DNA of 64,000 nt from Manis javanica (GCF_040802235.1 NC_133157.1:34624501-34688500); one strand, 5' to 3'. Positions 17,618 through 29,130 are shown, numbered from the stretch's first letter. The notes: generated by a model from the letters alone, not told the origin. A program made the numbers and translations.

Positions 17618-18472
17618 CTAGAGCAGTCCCTGTAGGATGCCCTGTAGAGGTGGTTTGTGGGAAGCAAATTCCCTCAGCTTTTGCTTGTCTGGGAATTGTT
17701 TAATCCTGCCATCATATTTAAATGATAGTCGTGCTGGATACAGTATCCTTGGTTCAAGGCCCTTCTGTTTCATTGTATTAAATATATCATGCCATTCTCT
17801 TCTGGCCTGTAGGGTTTCTGTCGAGAAGTCTGATGATAGCCTGATGGGTTTCCTTATAGGTGACCTTTTTCTATCCAGCTGCCTTTAAAACTCTTTCCTT
17901 GTCCTTGATCCTTGCCATTTTAATTATTATGTGTCTTGGTTTCCTCCTTGGATCCTTTCTGTTGGGGGTTCTGTGTATTTCCGTGGTCTGTTCGATTATT
18001 TCCTCCCCCAGTTTGGGGAAGTTTTCAGCAATTCTTTCTTCAGAGACACTTTTATCCCTTTTCCTCTTTCTTCTTCTTCTTCTGATACCCCTATAATACA
18101 GATATTGTTCCTTTTGGATTGGTCACAGAGTTCTCTTAGTATTGTTTCGTTCCTGGAGATCCTTTTATCTTTCTCTCTGTCAGCTTCTATACGTTCCTGT
18201 TCTCTGGTTTCTATTCCTTCGATGGCCTCTTGCATCTTATCCATTCCGCTTATAAATCCTTCCAGGGTTTGTTTCACTTCTGTAATCTCCTTCCTGGCAT
18301 CTGTGATTTCCCTCTGGACTTCATCCCATTGCTCTTGCATTTTTCTCTGCATCTCCGTCAGCATGTTCATGATTTTTATTTTGAACTCTTTTTCAGGAAG
18401 ACTGGTTAGGTCTGTCTCCTTCTCAGGTGTTGACTCTGTGATCTTTGTCTGCCTGTAGTTTTGCCTTTTCAT
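17618..18472 (-). pseudogene. L1 ORF1 (RNA-binding coiled-coil protein), broken
   Basis: Starts MKRQNYRQTKITEST at 18472. The first 158 residues are open to 17996 and include the long coiled coil (MQRKMQEQWDEVQREITDAR and on) and the start of the RRM-like domain (NNICIIGVSEEEEER). Frame shifts follow, but C-terminal ORF1-like sequence continues to a stop at about 17618-17620. The gap to ORF2 is about 170 nt. Confidence 0.85.
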
Positions 18473-19498
18473 GGTGATAGAGATAGTTTGCAGAGCTGGT
18501 ACGAGTGACGGCTGGAAGAGATTTCCTTCTTGTTGGTTTGTGGCCTTTCTCTCCTGGGAGAACAGCGACCTCTAGTGGCTTGTGCTGGGCAGCTGCGCGC
18601 AGACAGGGCTTCTGCTTCCTGCCTGGCTGCTATGGAATTTATCTCCGCTGTTGCTGTGGGCGTGGCCTGGCTCCGACTGCTGCTCCAACATGGTGGAGAC
18701 CCATTGGAGGGGAAGCATCCGGGAGGCTATTTATCTCTGTAAGGGGCCTCCGTGCTCCCTGCTGCCCAGGGGGTTAGAGTGCCCAGAGATCACCAGATTC
18801 CCTGCCTCTGGACTAAGTGTCCTGCCCTGCCCCTTTAAGACTTCCAAAAAGCACTCGCCAAACCAAAACAACAGCAACAAAACAAAAAAAAGCAAAACAA
18901 AAAAACCCAAAAAATTAAATAATTAAAAAAAAAAAGAAAAACGCAGTATTTTCTTTGTCCTCAGGTGCCGGCCTCAGGCACCCGCTCACCGGTCTTGCTG
19001 CTGTTTCCCTAGTATTGGGGTCCCTGTCCCTTTAAGACTTCCAAAAAGCACTCGCCAACAAGAAATAAGAGGAAAAAAAAAAAAGGCCGCTCCTTTTTGT
19101 TCTCCAGCATCGGCCTCAGGCACCCGCTCACCAGTCTTGCTGGCCTGTTTCCCTAGTATCCAGGACCCCACGCATGCACTGTGTCTGCGCTCTGGTCTGG
19201 ATGGTTGGGGCTGGGTGTTCAGCAGTCCTGGGCTACTTCTCCCTCCCCACTCCGACTTCTCTCCTCCCACCGGGAGCTGGTGGGAGGGGCGCTCGTGTCC
19301 CGCCAGGCTGGGGCTTGTATCTTACCCCCTTTGCGAAGCGCTGGGTTCTCGCAGGTGTGGATGTGGTCTGGATGTTGTCCTGTGTCCTCTGGTCCCTATT
19401 TTAGGATGAGTTGTCTTTGTTATATTTTCATATATATATATGTGGTTTTGGGAGGAGATTTTGGCTGCTCTACTCACGCCACCACCTTGGCTCTGCCT
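18473..19498 (-). mobile_element. L1 5' UTR with duplicated promoter-like block
   Basis: GC-rich 5' UTR, starting on the - strand at 19498 with 'aggcagagccaaggtggtgg'. The block containing 'ccctttaagacttccaaaa' occurs twice (from about 18831 and 19028, offset 197), and 'gcctcaggcacccgctcacc' also twice (18971 and 19113, offset 142), so the UTR holds an imperfect tandem repeat with an A-rich spacer. A full 5' end next to the target-site duplication shows a full-length insertion. Confidence 0.8.
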
Positions 19499-19514
19499 CA
19501 GCTTTATTATTCTT
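19499..19514. repeat. Target-site duplication, right copy (16 bp)
   Basis: Identical to 11442-11457. Confidence 0.9.
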
Positions 19515-20062
19515 ATCTCAAGATTGCTTTGGCTGTTTGAGATCTTTTGTGGTTCCATAAAAGTTTTAGAATTGTTCCGTTTCTGTGAAAAATGCCATTG
19601 AAATTTTGATAGGGATTGCATTGAATCTCTAGATTGCTTTGAGTAGTGTGGACATTTTAACAATATTAATTCTCCCAATCTATGAGCTCAGACTATCTTC
19701 CCATTTGTGTCATCTTCAATTTCTTTCATCAGCATTTGACAGTTTTCAGTGTAAAAGTCTTTCACCCCCTTGGTTAGACTTATGCCTAGTTACTTACTCT
19801 CTTTGGTGCAGTTGTAAATGAGTTTTCTTAATGTCTCTGACAGTTTATTAGTGTATAGAAATGTAACAGATTTCTGCATATTGATTTTGTATCCTGTAAC
19901 TTTACTCAATTCATTATTTCTAACAGTTTTTAGGCGGAGTCTGTAGAGTGTTCTATGTATGTCATCTGCAAATAGTTGAATCCTTTCCTTCCAATTTGGA
20001 TGTCTGTAATTCTTTTTCTTGCCTGATTGCTCTAAGACTTCCAATACTATGTTGAATAACAT
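19515..20062 (-). mobile_element. Old L1, right half of the split element (ORF2 reverse transcriptase)
   Basis: Continues the L1 interrupted at 11457. The - strand shows remnants of the reverse transcriptase region, including LFADDI in the frame 20062-19790. It ends near 20062, so the old element is 5'-truncated. Confidence 0.8.
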
Positions 20063-20194
20063 TAAAAATTTGACATAAAAAGCAAAGTGGCCCCAAGAAA
20101 AAGGTTAGAAACTAAATGTTGACCAGTGAGCCCCTGGAACAACTCCCTCCTTTTTATGAAGCCCCACAAGGGTAATGTAGGCATTAGGAACAAT

Positions 20195-20620
20195 CCCTAG
20201 TTACTGTTGCTGTGTAACAAACCATCTCAAAACTTAGGCAGCTTAAACAATAATCATTTTCTTTCATGGTTTCTGTGGATCAAGAATTTGGGGGATTCTC
20301 TGCTTGGCAGTTCTGACTCTGTTGTCTGATACACTTGCAGTCAACAGTGGGTAGAGCAGTTAGGGTAGGAGGCTGGATAATAGGCCCTGGCCAGGAGTCT
20401 CTCTCTGCTGACAGCTCCAGGGTCTCTCCAGGTCATCTCTGTATGGGCTGGTTTGGGCTGCCTCAGCATGGTAGCTCTGGGGTGACAGAGCTTTTTACAT
20501 ATTGTCTCATGGCCTACCAGCTGTTCCAACAAACTAGCTGTAAGCTGTGCTGCCTTTTATGACCAGCCTTGGAAGTCACAAAGCATTACTTTAGCTCTAT
20601 TATCCAGTCACTCCTTCATC
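20195..20620. repeat. Old LTR/MaLR-like repeat (MLT1-type)
   Basis: 'ttgctgtgtaacaaaccatc', 'acttaggcagcttaaac' and 'catggtttctgtggatcaag' follow the order of an MLT1-like repeat. A relative lies at about 47950-48230. The exact subfamily is not certain. Confidence 0.5.
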
Positions 20621-21270
20621 TGGGGCCTATCAGACTTTACTGACAGTCTGGATGGTGGCACCACCAAGACAATACCAAAAGGCTCACGCTGCCTCGGGTA
20701 GGGGGCTGTGGGAGCTCTTGGGAGGAAGGGGCAGCTTTGTGAAGGTGGCCTTTGAACTAGTTCTTAAACTGGATTTTTGACATTCTGAATGGCATTAGCA
20801 AGGCCCAGAAGTAACAAATGGTCAGTGAACAGTGAGGGATTGCCTGATTGCAGTCAGAGGTGGCTGAAGGCAAAGAATGAGCAGAGACCAGAAATGCTGG
20901 CCAGATCAAGAAATGCCCAATTAAGCGATTAGAAAGGGGGAGGTAGGTGGAAAAGTAATGAAGATTCCTCTCCCCTCCAGACAATTACCCTAGGAGAGAT
21001 GGTGGACTTTCCTTGGCAATGGTGAGCACTACCACCTTCCTCTGTGTGCTATTCCAGGAGTTTACATCAATTTCCAACTTAGAAATATCAGTTAACTATA
21101 CACAGATTTCTGAAATATGGCTTTATTAGGTACTTGAACCATCATCTAAAATGTGATAGGTTCTGAGGGCAGATAATGAATGAATGTGTTGATGCCTGAA
21201 TGGAGTACCTATTGTGTAGATTAGTATGGCTGAGAACTTTCTGTGATGATGGATATATTCTGTAATCTGT
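20621..21270. other. GNE-CLTA intergenic, no recognised element
   Basis: Nothing recognised. A - strand open frame at 20984-20757 (75 aa) has no signature. Confidence 0.5.
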
Positions 21271-21274
21271 TATA

Positions 21275-21420
21275 CAACTCGGATCTACTTAACTACATGT
21301 GGCCACTGAGCATGTGACACCTAGGGCTAGAAATGTATTTTAATTAAATATAATCATATGTGCCTAGTGGCTACCATATTGGCCAGCAAGGTCTAGATGA
21401 AGGATTTGGCAATAGAAATA
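21275..21420. repeat. hAT-like MITE fragment, copy 1
   Basis: 'acatgtggccactgagcatg' and 'cctagtggctaccatattgg' are shared with about 31515-31720 and 60330-60620. It looks like a non-autonomous hAT family (MER3/MER5-like); the name is not certain. Confidence 0.5.
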
Positions 21421-21592
21421 TAAGCAGAAAGTGCTAGAGATGGCACAGAACCCAGTGTATGCTCCAGCAATACAGAGTAATGGGGCTATAGCCACACACT
21501 AATGCCATCCTGACCCAGATTTAGGGGCTGAATCCAAAGGACTAAAGGTCTCACTTGGGTCTATATGCCCCCAAGAGACCCCTGCTAAAATA

Positions 21593-21863
21593 CAGTTGAC
21601 CCTTGAGCAACATGGGTTTGGACTGCACAGGGCCACTTTTACATTGGGCTTTTTTTTCCCCCATAAATGTTAGTAGAAAAATTTTTGTGACAATTTGAAA
21701 AAAAACTTGCATACTGCATTGCCAAGAAATATAAAAAATTAAAAACTTATTTATAATTACCTACTGTTGACTTTACAGTAGTAAATGATATTTTTAGGGA
21801 GTCAGTGTTACCATGCTGATTGTTGACCATGAGGGTCGGCCTACATCATTCAAGGGTCAACGG
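21593..21863. mobile_element. Tigger/MER8-type mariner transposon remnant
   Basis: Terminal inverted repeats: 'cagttgacccttgagcaac' at 21593 and, inverted, 'ccgttgacccttgaatgatg' at 21863. Both ends are flanked by TA (21591-21592 and 21864-21865), the mariner target. It is 271 bp and has no transposase frame, hence a non-autonomous copy. Confidence 0.85.
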
Positions 21864-22119
21864 TACTACCCAAGACCCTAGAGTAAGGGACAGGGACAAA
21901 TGAGCCATCTGGGGGACACAGTTCAGTCTTAGGTGGGTAAGAAGGGGTTAACTTTTAGCCACGGAACTCCCTTTTCAAAGAAAAACGTCCACAGAATCCT
22001 GCTGAAAACTTAAGTGTAGAGCTATTTTAGTTCAAAGCAGGAGTGGGTGCCCAGTGGCTGTGCCTCTTCATCCCTTCTGACCTCACTCCAAACCCTGAGG
22101 TCAATAATGGAGCTTCATG

Positions 22120-22377
22120 CTTATTGTTTGAAACAGAAATTTATTCTCAGAACAATGCACAGGTTGAGGCTACTGTTGGGAAGCTCCCCTCCCTTCCTCC
22201 TCTCTGAGTGCCAGGGAGAACACAGTTGAAGGAAACATGCAATCACAAACAGTGATCAACTCTTAAGACAAAAGATTTGGTCCAATAGAACTCAACGTAA
22301 TTAATCCAATTACTGTGAAGAGCTTCACTGAGTAGGACTGAAATATTGCAGGTGTCGTGTTTCCACAGGGACACTCT
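22120..22377 (-). other. CLTA: CLTA 3' UTR
   Basis: Runs from the stop (22378-22380) down to about 22120. The poly(A) signal AATAAA on the - strand is TTTATT at 22140-22145. The length of about 255 nt is ordinary for this gene. It faces the GNE 3' end (convergent genes about 12 kb apart). Confidence 0.75.
22140..22145 (-). terminator. CLTA: CLTA poly(A) signal
   Basis: AATAAA on the - strand, about 235 nt after the stop codon. Confidence 0.75.
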
Positions 22378-22549
22378 TCAGTGCACCAGGGGGGCCTGCT
22401 TGAGGGAGATGAGCACAGAGCGCATGCGGGATACGTCTTTGGCCTGCTTGCTGGACTTGGGGTTAAAGTCACACAGCCGGGCCACCCGTTCCCACTCAGT
22501 GCCTGGGGACGACTCATCAATGTCGTTTACAAAGGCTTCTTCTGCTGCC
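22378..22549 (-). CDS. CLTA: CLTA last coding exon (C-terminus)
   Basis: A 172-nt coding part: A-A-E-E-A-F-V-N-D-I-D through V-L-I-S-L-K-Q-A-P-L-V-H, stop TGA at 22378-22380. It encodes the C-terminal region of clathrin light chain a, which packs near the heavy-chain trimerisation domain and includes the part reported to bind calmodulin (family knowledge). The acceptor is '...gcttccag' ending at 22550. Its first base completes the codon left by either exon 4 (AG) or the second neuronal exon (CA), so both splice forms stay in frame. Confidence 0.97.
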
Positions 22550-23499
22550 CTGGAAGCAACAACAGAACATGTTGGTTTAATGTGGAAGCTCCTGTGAGCT
22601 CCCGAGCCATGTTAAGGAAGTGACGGCCTCTTCGTGCTCAACCTAAATAGGCATTCTGATATTCCAAAGAGTGACAGCCCCTGGCCGGGATCAGACTCAG
22701 GACCAGACATGTGGCCAGCTTTCCTAGGCACAGGGTGCCTGGACTGCTGTGTAAAATGTTGGAATACAGGTGTTTGGTTCTCTCTCTCTGTGTCTCTACT
22801 GAAACAGAGCATTAAAAAAGCAGGTCCTTAGCCAGCTATGCACTGCCTTCATTAACAGGAGCAAAGCAGCAGGCTGGTCAAGAACTTCAACAGCAGTGGA
22901 TGTTGGGCTGTTCTGAGTTTCAGTCACTTTAGAGACTTCTAAAAAGCCCACAGGTCACTGCACGATAGCCCCTGGATTTTTTCCTAAGGCTGGAGAGAAA
23001 CAGGGCAGATCAAAAGGAATTCACAACAAAGCTCCCATGCTGGCAGGCACTAGAGACAGCCATTCTGGAAGGGGATTTGTTAGGACATTCTCCAGTTCAG
23101 CCGGAAGTTGGCCCTGGTCCCTCCAGCCAGGCATGCTGGGCCACGCAGGGCACACATACTGGCAGAGGTGGGCACCCAGTGGCTGGAGAACCAACCAATG
23201 TTAGTTGCTTTTTGGTAGGATGCTACTCCAACCCCTTTCATGTCAAGGTCAGCCCACCCACCCCCAGGCTGGGAACTAACTGGTGGGAGCTACAGCCCAA
23301 AAGGACAGTGGTTAAGAGGAAGACACACTAGTCATATACTCCAGCAAGCATCACGGGCAAAGCAGAAGCAATGGAGATGACTGGTCTGTGGGGACAGGGT
23401 GGCACTCTCACAGGGATGGCCGTGGCAAACACTGCTGAAGCGCAGAGCCACTACAACATGGCACACACAGTTAGGGGCAGGGAGAAAGGTTTACTTAAC
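22550..23499 (-). other. CLTA: CLTA intron 6
   Basis: No repeat or further gene recognised. Confidence 0.6.
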
Positions 23500-23535
23500 T
23501 GTTCTAGGCTGTAGCAAGGATGGTTTATGTTTGTG
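23500..23535 (-). CDS. CLTA: CLTA neuronal cassette exon 2 (36 nt)
   Basis: Encodes the 12-residue stretch T-N-I-N-H-P-C-Y-S-L-E-Q (first and last codons shared with neighbours). The acceptor 'cctttaag' and the donor GTTAAGT are intact. Being 36 nt (a multiple of three) and phase 2/2, it can be skipped without a frame change, as known for the brain form of light chain a. At first sight the donor seems lost (CAG then TTAAGT), but the phase shows the exon ends in CA and the G belongs to the donor. Confidence 0.92.
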
Positions 23536-24633
23536 CTTAAAGGTGAAGAGAAGAGAACAAGGAGAGAAACTTTAGGTCAGATACAGAAAATGAGAATGAG
23601 CTCAATGCAGATGATCAGTAAGCTGGACATGCCCTTGCCACACTCTCTGCCTGGGAATGTGCAAGCTGGCTCTGCTGGGCCACCCTGCTGGCCAGCAAAC
23701 CCAGACTCGGCCTTTCCAGTCTCCGTTGCTACTCCAGAGAGAATGTGCAAAAATCAAACCCAACACCACCTGTAAGTCCAGCATTTCACAAGGCTCGTTG
23801 CCAATGTACGTGGGGGCCCAGGAAATCCAGTTCTTTCAACAGGATGAACAGCTCAAGGTCACAGGCTCTACAGACCTCAGCCTGTTGTTCACCCTCATCT
23901 ATCTTATGTATCAAAAGCTGGTCCTAATTTTTGAGAAGGGAACAGCAAAAAGTGTTTCCAAGTCTTCAGCAATATTGCTTTGATATCAAGAATCCTCAGA
24001 AAACAAACTTCCAGAGAAGATGTAGTTTTCTTTGGGGGTTGGGGGGTGCTAAAGTGGCCCATATCAGACAGCTCTGGCTCTCATGACCTCGAAAAGCTGG
24101 GAGCCTCTTTGTGCCTGGGTAAGCGGACATGGCCTCAGAAGCCGACCACTGAATGACTGACATGTAAGAACACAGAGCCAACCCTCTCTGCTCCAACTCT
24201 TCTGCCCTGCGGGAGGGGCAGTCAAGCCCTTGGTTCTCTGAAGGAACCAATGTAGAAAATGCTGTCCACACTGGCTCCTAACCTGGCCTTCCACCCCCAT
24301 GGGGCAGCAGCCATGGTGGCAACACCAGAGCAGCGCCTACCCCAGGCCCAAAGCCTTCCCAGACAAGATCACAGTGACCCACAGTTTGAAAGAGAGTCAG
24401 CTTTCTTCCTTCCCTCCAAAATCCTGAATACAAAAAATGGCAACCCGAGTTGCAGGGAGTTGTGTTCTGCAAGACAGTCAATGCATACCCCCAGCTTATC
24501 AACTCTTAGGCAGTCCCCACAGTGCCAATTTGAAATAATTAAAAAAGCAAAGCAACTCTTGACATAAAAAAGCATTAACTCTAAACAAAAAAGTTAAATC
24601 AAAACAAGAAAAGGAATTAGTTTTGCAACATAC
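23536..24633 (-). other. CLTA: CLTA intron 5
   Basis: No repeat clearly recognised. It separates the two neuronal exons. Confidence 0.6.
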
Positions 24634-24687
24634 ACATAACCAATCACGTCAGCGAAGGGTTGTTTGTAGAAAGCTTCATCTGCCACC
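24634..24687 (-). CDS. CLTA: CLTA neuronal cassette exon 1 (54 nt)
   Basis: Encodes V-A-D-E-A-F-Y-K-Q-P-F-A-D-V-I-G-Y-V, the 18-residue insert found in neuronal clathrin light chain a. The acceptor ends 'ctgtctag' and the donor is GTATGTTG. It is 54 nt, phase 2/2, so it is skipped in non-neuronal cells without frame change. Its first residues (V-A-D-E-A-F) resemble the start of the last exon (A-A-E-E-A-F), which suggests an old exon duplication. Confidence 0.95.
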
Positions 24688-27600
24688 CTAGACAGCAAGA
24701 GGTCCAAAAGGCAGGCAAGCAGGCAGGAAAAAAGAGAGAACATTGAGAAGCAGAAACATCTCAAATGCACAACAGAGGGAGCTACTCCTGAGGCACCATC
24801 CTAACCCAACATGGCTTCCAGCACTGCGGAGTCCAGTGGGCACGCTCTCCTGCTGGCTTTACCCACAGGTTCTCCAAGGTGAGAGCTGCCAGCATCTTCC
24901 CCTTGGTCTTATCCAAGCAACCACCAGCATTTCCTGAGCACCCACTTATGGGCCTTTTTATAGCCACTGTGTCCATTCACTCCCCAGCCCCAACAGCCTA
25001 GGATACCTAGTGTTCTCAGCAGCTTTACAGATGAGGGAAGGTGGCCTAGAGAACAATTTTCTCAACAGCAAGTAGCAACAGGAGTAGAACTCACAATGAA
25101 GGCTGCCTGGCTCTTTTCACTTAGTGTTCACACTGCTTCCCAGCCTGTGTGCTCAAGAAGCCATGCCACCTTCCTGCCGGCCTCCTTAACCCCTGTGGGT
25201 GCATGAGTGCCAGACACAACACAGCCTGGATTACCTGACCACTGCTTCACCACACTGGGCAGGTGGGATCAATCTTCTGTATCCTGGGAACCCATGCTTA
25301 TTTCAAAATCCCCGCCTTAGAGAAGAGCAGCTGGAAGCAAATGGTCTGGTAGAAAGAATGCAGCAGGGGGCCTGGCTCCAGCACTGCATTACTGTTCCTG
25401 AACACAGAGCCGTCTGCTCAGTCCATGGTGGTGTTGAAGGGGACAAGGTGCAGCCCAGAAGCCAGAACTTAATCCTTCCCTAACTCACATCAGGAATGAT
25501 CAAAATGGCAGGGCTCTGGGACAGGAAGGAAAAAGGGACATACAGAGTAGAGGAGCTTACACTGAAGGGGACACGCTGGCCAGGCTGAAACCCTGGGCCT
25601 AGACAGCCTGCCTGTTCCACTGTGGGTGGGTTGGGAACCACCTTCAAGGAAGTCTCACCCTGTCCTTTGCCAGGCTGGTTTGGGGCACAGAAATGGAAGG
25701 GACAGTTTTTAAATATAATCATGCCTGCTATTAACTTAAGCTCACATATTTATTTGAAGGGAAATTCTAGTAATTTTAGCTTCAGTTTATTTTTAAACTC
25801 ACACATTTCCTTCCTTGTTTCCCGTTTGTTTACACATAGGTATCTGTGGAAAAGTAAAGAAAGCAAAAAGAACAGCCTTATTTTAATTAAAAAATGAGTC
25901 CACAGGAAAACAGGTTGGTTTTGAGCAGAATGAGGGGAGGGAAAGGAAAGGCAGGCCAGCTTGTAAACCTGGAATCCTTTTGGTTTACAGAAAGGGCTAA
26001 ACCTAATCAATATGAACTTGCCCTCACTTCTATAAGAGAAAATAAAGGCTTAACGACTCCTGTCAAGGCAGCACCAAGACAACAATAGCTTGACTGTCAG
26101 GTTCTGCACCTTTGCAGCCAGTCCCGAGACTGAAGAGCTTGGGGGCCTAGCCCTGTCAAGGCCAGAGATCCAGAACCAACGGCCATCACACCCCCCACAC
26201 ACAGGCAGCCCTTCCACCTGCTGGCTCTTCACCCACCAGAGAAGCCTGAATGCGGCAACCTTGAGTCAGGCCAGCAGGGAGGGGGATGAATGCCTGGGCC
26301 TGACTGAAGGTGCTCAGGAGGCCCACACATACAAGCAGCCTGGAGTGGGCATGGAAAAAGCATTTGTCATCACTGAGATCATGGATTTCCCAAACTTTTA
26401 CAAGTCTTAGAAGAGGTGAAACGTCTGCACCAAAGCTACGTGTCAACAGGGAAACGTTTCCACTATGGTTTTTGGAAAGAAACATGGTTGGGATTGTTCT
26501 TGATGAGTAAACTGGTCTAACTGTAGAAGCCAGTCACCAGCTCTTTTGCAAAGAATTCTTTTTTTCCACGGGTTGTCAATAATTCATGGCTTCTGCACAG
26601 TGGTATTTAGGCCCCAATTTGGGATAAAAAGGAGGGATATCCATTGTATGGACTGACAATCACCCCACACTGTGCCTGGCACAGATAAACTCCTAAAGCT
26701 TTAAGGGTATGTGGAAGGCAGGAGGCCTGATGAAACAATCAATCAACAGGCCCTCGCTACTCCCCTGGCCCTTCTTAGGAAGGTCTCTGCCTTATCTCTG
26801 TGATTCCTCTAAACATCTAGCTCCTGTACGAGTCTCCCAGGAAGAATGACACCTGCCTGAAATGAGCATTTTCTTTCCTCAAAATAGTCACTATTTAGGC
26901 ATAGACAGACAATGAGAAAGATGAGTCACTTTACGTATATAAATGGGACTTACTCCTTTAGTCCCACAGGACTCAAATGTTCAAACATTAAAGGCAAAGT
27001 CCCCAAAACCAGACTTCTGATGGACAGAAGAGAAGGGGGTACAGTCTGCAAGGCCAGAGTCCCCAGGGGAGGGTAGTGCCACTGGAAGACCCCCCAAAGC
27101 GGTTGTGTAATGGCTTTCACCCCAGACCACCGAAGACTGGAACAGGAAAACTATCCATTCTGTCTTGGGACTCCGGTGACAGGAGCTAGTGTGCCACTAG
27201 CTTTGCACACCCAGGGTCAGCCCTGTGCCGCAAGGCTTCTGCAAGCCGAGTGACCTGGTTTCCAAACAGCTCTACATTCTCAATGAGCAGTGAGTTTAAG
27301 GTTCTTCCCCCTCTGGAACTTGAGAGGTTCACTTATGAGACCATCCAAGCAAAGCCCTCAAGCAATGCCTGAAGGGACTAACACCTTTCCGATTAAGGTC
27401 CTAACAGGTGTGATTATCTCTCCAAGGACAACCCATCCTGTACACAGACAATTTAGCAAAACTGGCTTGAAGAAGTTCTGCAGTGGGAAGCCTGCTCCCA
27501 ACGCAATCATTTTTTAAGGCTCAGAATCTGTATGTCAATTTGCTTAAGCACAAGGGGCCCTGAACATAGAGGGTCAGCCTCGTCTTACCAAGCACTTTAG

Positions 27601-29018
27601 AGAGATTAAGGAAGCAATTTCGTTAGAGTAAACAGGGCCTTATATGGTGCTTGCACAAAGCATTCCTCATCTTTCTTTAAAGATCTGAACATGCATCTGA
27701 GGGAAATCATCTTGAACAAGCACAGCATAAAGGAGCCTGGACCTGTCAGCACTTCAAACTGACCACAGGTCCAGCAGCAGCCCTGATAGCTGATGCTATC
27801 CTCAGGGACTCAACACCCAGACCAGACAGCAGATCCCACCATACTCTTCACAGAACTGTAAATGGAACCCAACAGGCACCCCTAGAGAGTACAGCCCCCC
27901 AGGAAGGTGGCCAGGACAGAGGTGCCAGCCTGACATCTGAGGGGCAGCTGGCAGAATCCAGGACGGCCTAACAGGAGACAGGTAGCTGAAGGCTGCTGTA
28001 CACAATATTCCCTCTTCTGCCGCAGGTGCCCCACAATGGCACAGGCTGGCTGGCAAGGCCGTCAGCTCCCTATTTTCTGGCAGATTTCCATCTCAGAGTT
28101 GCCAGAGACAAGGGCATTTAAACTAACTTCTGCCTCTAAGGACAGGAACCTAAGACTCTTTACCCTGAAAATTAAGAATGACCCCAGGCCCAGTCTGGCC
28201 TATCTTTCCACTGAAGTGAGTGAAAGTGACCATTTCATCAGAGCTGGGCTGAATCCAGCAGGGAAAGCAAGCCCATCAGCCTACTGCAAGGCAGGCAGCC
28301 CTACCTCTGGAGGCCTCTTTCTCTGAACTACTTCCTACTGGATGTGAAGTGCAGAGCATTAAAGATCACAGCTGCTGGTTGGTTGGTATGAGAATCAATG
28401 TTTTCTCCCCACCACTACTTAGCCTTCAGTGAGTGTGTAAATTTGAAAAGAGCATTTTTAAAAAGTCAATTCAAGGTTTTCTTAGACACAGTCAAGTACT
28501 CAGAACCCTTAATTCTGAAGTCACTGTTTTGGAACATCCTCGGCTACCTAATTACAAAGCACATTTCCCTGCTAACAGACTCCTTTGTGCAGCAGCTTTC
28601 AGAGGGCAGAGCTGCATTTAGGTGATGCAACTTGACCAAGTCTATAATCACCTCCAAGTACTGAGATCCTGGTATCTGCGTGAAAGCAGCCTCTCATTTC
28701 AGGGTTACATACTTACACATGGACTTGATCCATGCTAACTTTTCCTTCTACTGCACCATACCATTTTACAGGTGGCACATACTAACCAAACTCTTAGTTG
28801 CAAAGCAAAATTCACTACAACTGGCATGGCTAAATGACAGGATGAATTATGTTCACAAGATCCGAGAGACTCGCAACACTTTGCTTCAAGCACTTCTTTG
28901 AAAACCTGAAAGGCATTTTCACATCAAGAGTCAGTATTTGAGAACCTACACTGGCTGTTGGAAATGGGTTTGATTCAATCTTAGAAAACAAGCTGTGCTA
29001 GAAGCACCAAGGACTAAC
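24688..29018 (-). other. CLTA: CLTA intron 4
   Basis: A 4.3-kb intron. A MIR-like piece lies about 24905-25130 ('atttcctgagcacccactta', 'tttacagatgagggaaggtgg'). The rest looks unique. Scattered short open frames on both strands have no signature. Confidence 0.55.
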
Positions 29019-29130
29019 CTGTTGTTTGCTTTTGTTTTCTGTAATTGCTCATCCTGCCTTGCATACCACTCTTCCAGCTCCCTTATTGCTTTTTCCTTCC
29101 ACTCTGCTTCTTGCTTCCGAGAATTGGCAT
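29019..29130 (-). CDS. CLTA: CLTA coding exon 4 (heavy-chain-binding coiled coil)
   Basis: A 112-nt exon: A-N-S-R-K-Q-E-A-E-W-K-E-K-A-I-R-E-L-E-E-W to K-T-K-A-N-N. A highly charged helical stretch, the second half of the central region with which light chains lie along the clathrin heavy-chain leg (family knowledge). The acceptor is 'cccttcaaag' and the donor GTTAGT. It leaves AG, completed by G of the neuronal exon or of the last exon (Arg either way). Confidence 0.97.

Larger units (their letters stand above)
11458..19498 (-). mobile_element. Composite insertion: full-length L1 followed by a retroviral env-LTR end
   Basis: Read on the - strand: L1 5' UTR from 19498, ORF1 (18472-17618), ORF2 (17449-13611), L1 3' UTR, an impure poly(A) (about 13285-13264), then about 1.8 kb of retroviral sequence (end of pol or start of env, env, polypurine stretch, U3-R of an LTR) ending in a second poly(A) at 11470-11458. 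Identical 16-bp duplications flank the whole 8041-bp block and no duplication separates the two parts. The reading is either an L1 that carried downstream retroviral sequence (3' transduction) or a retroviral RNA copied by L1 machinery into the poly(A) tail of the L1. The L1 frames are broken, so it is not active. Confidence 0.85.

Noticed and set aside
23495-23505. Apparent loss of the GT donor at the second CLTA neuronal exon
   Set aside because: The phase from the preceding exon shows that the exon ends in CA and the donor is GTTAAGT, so it is intact.
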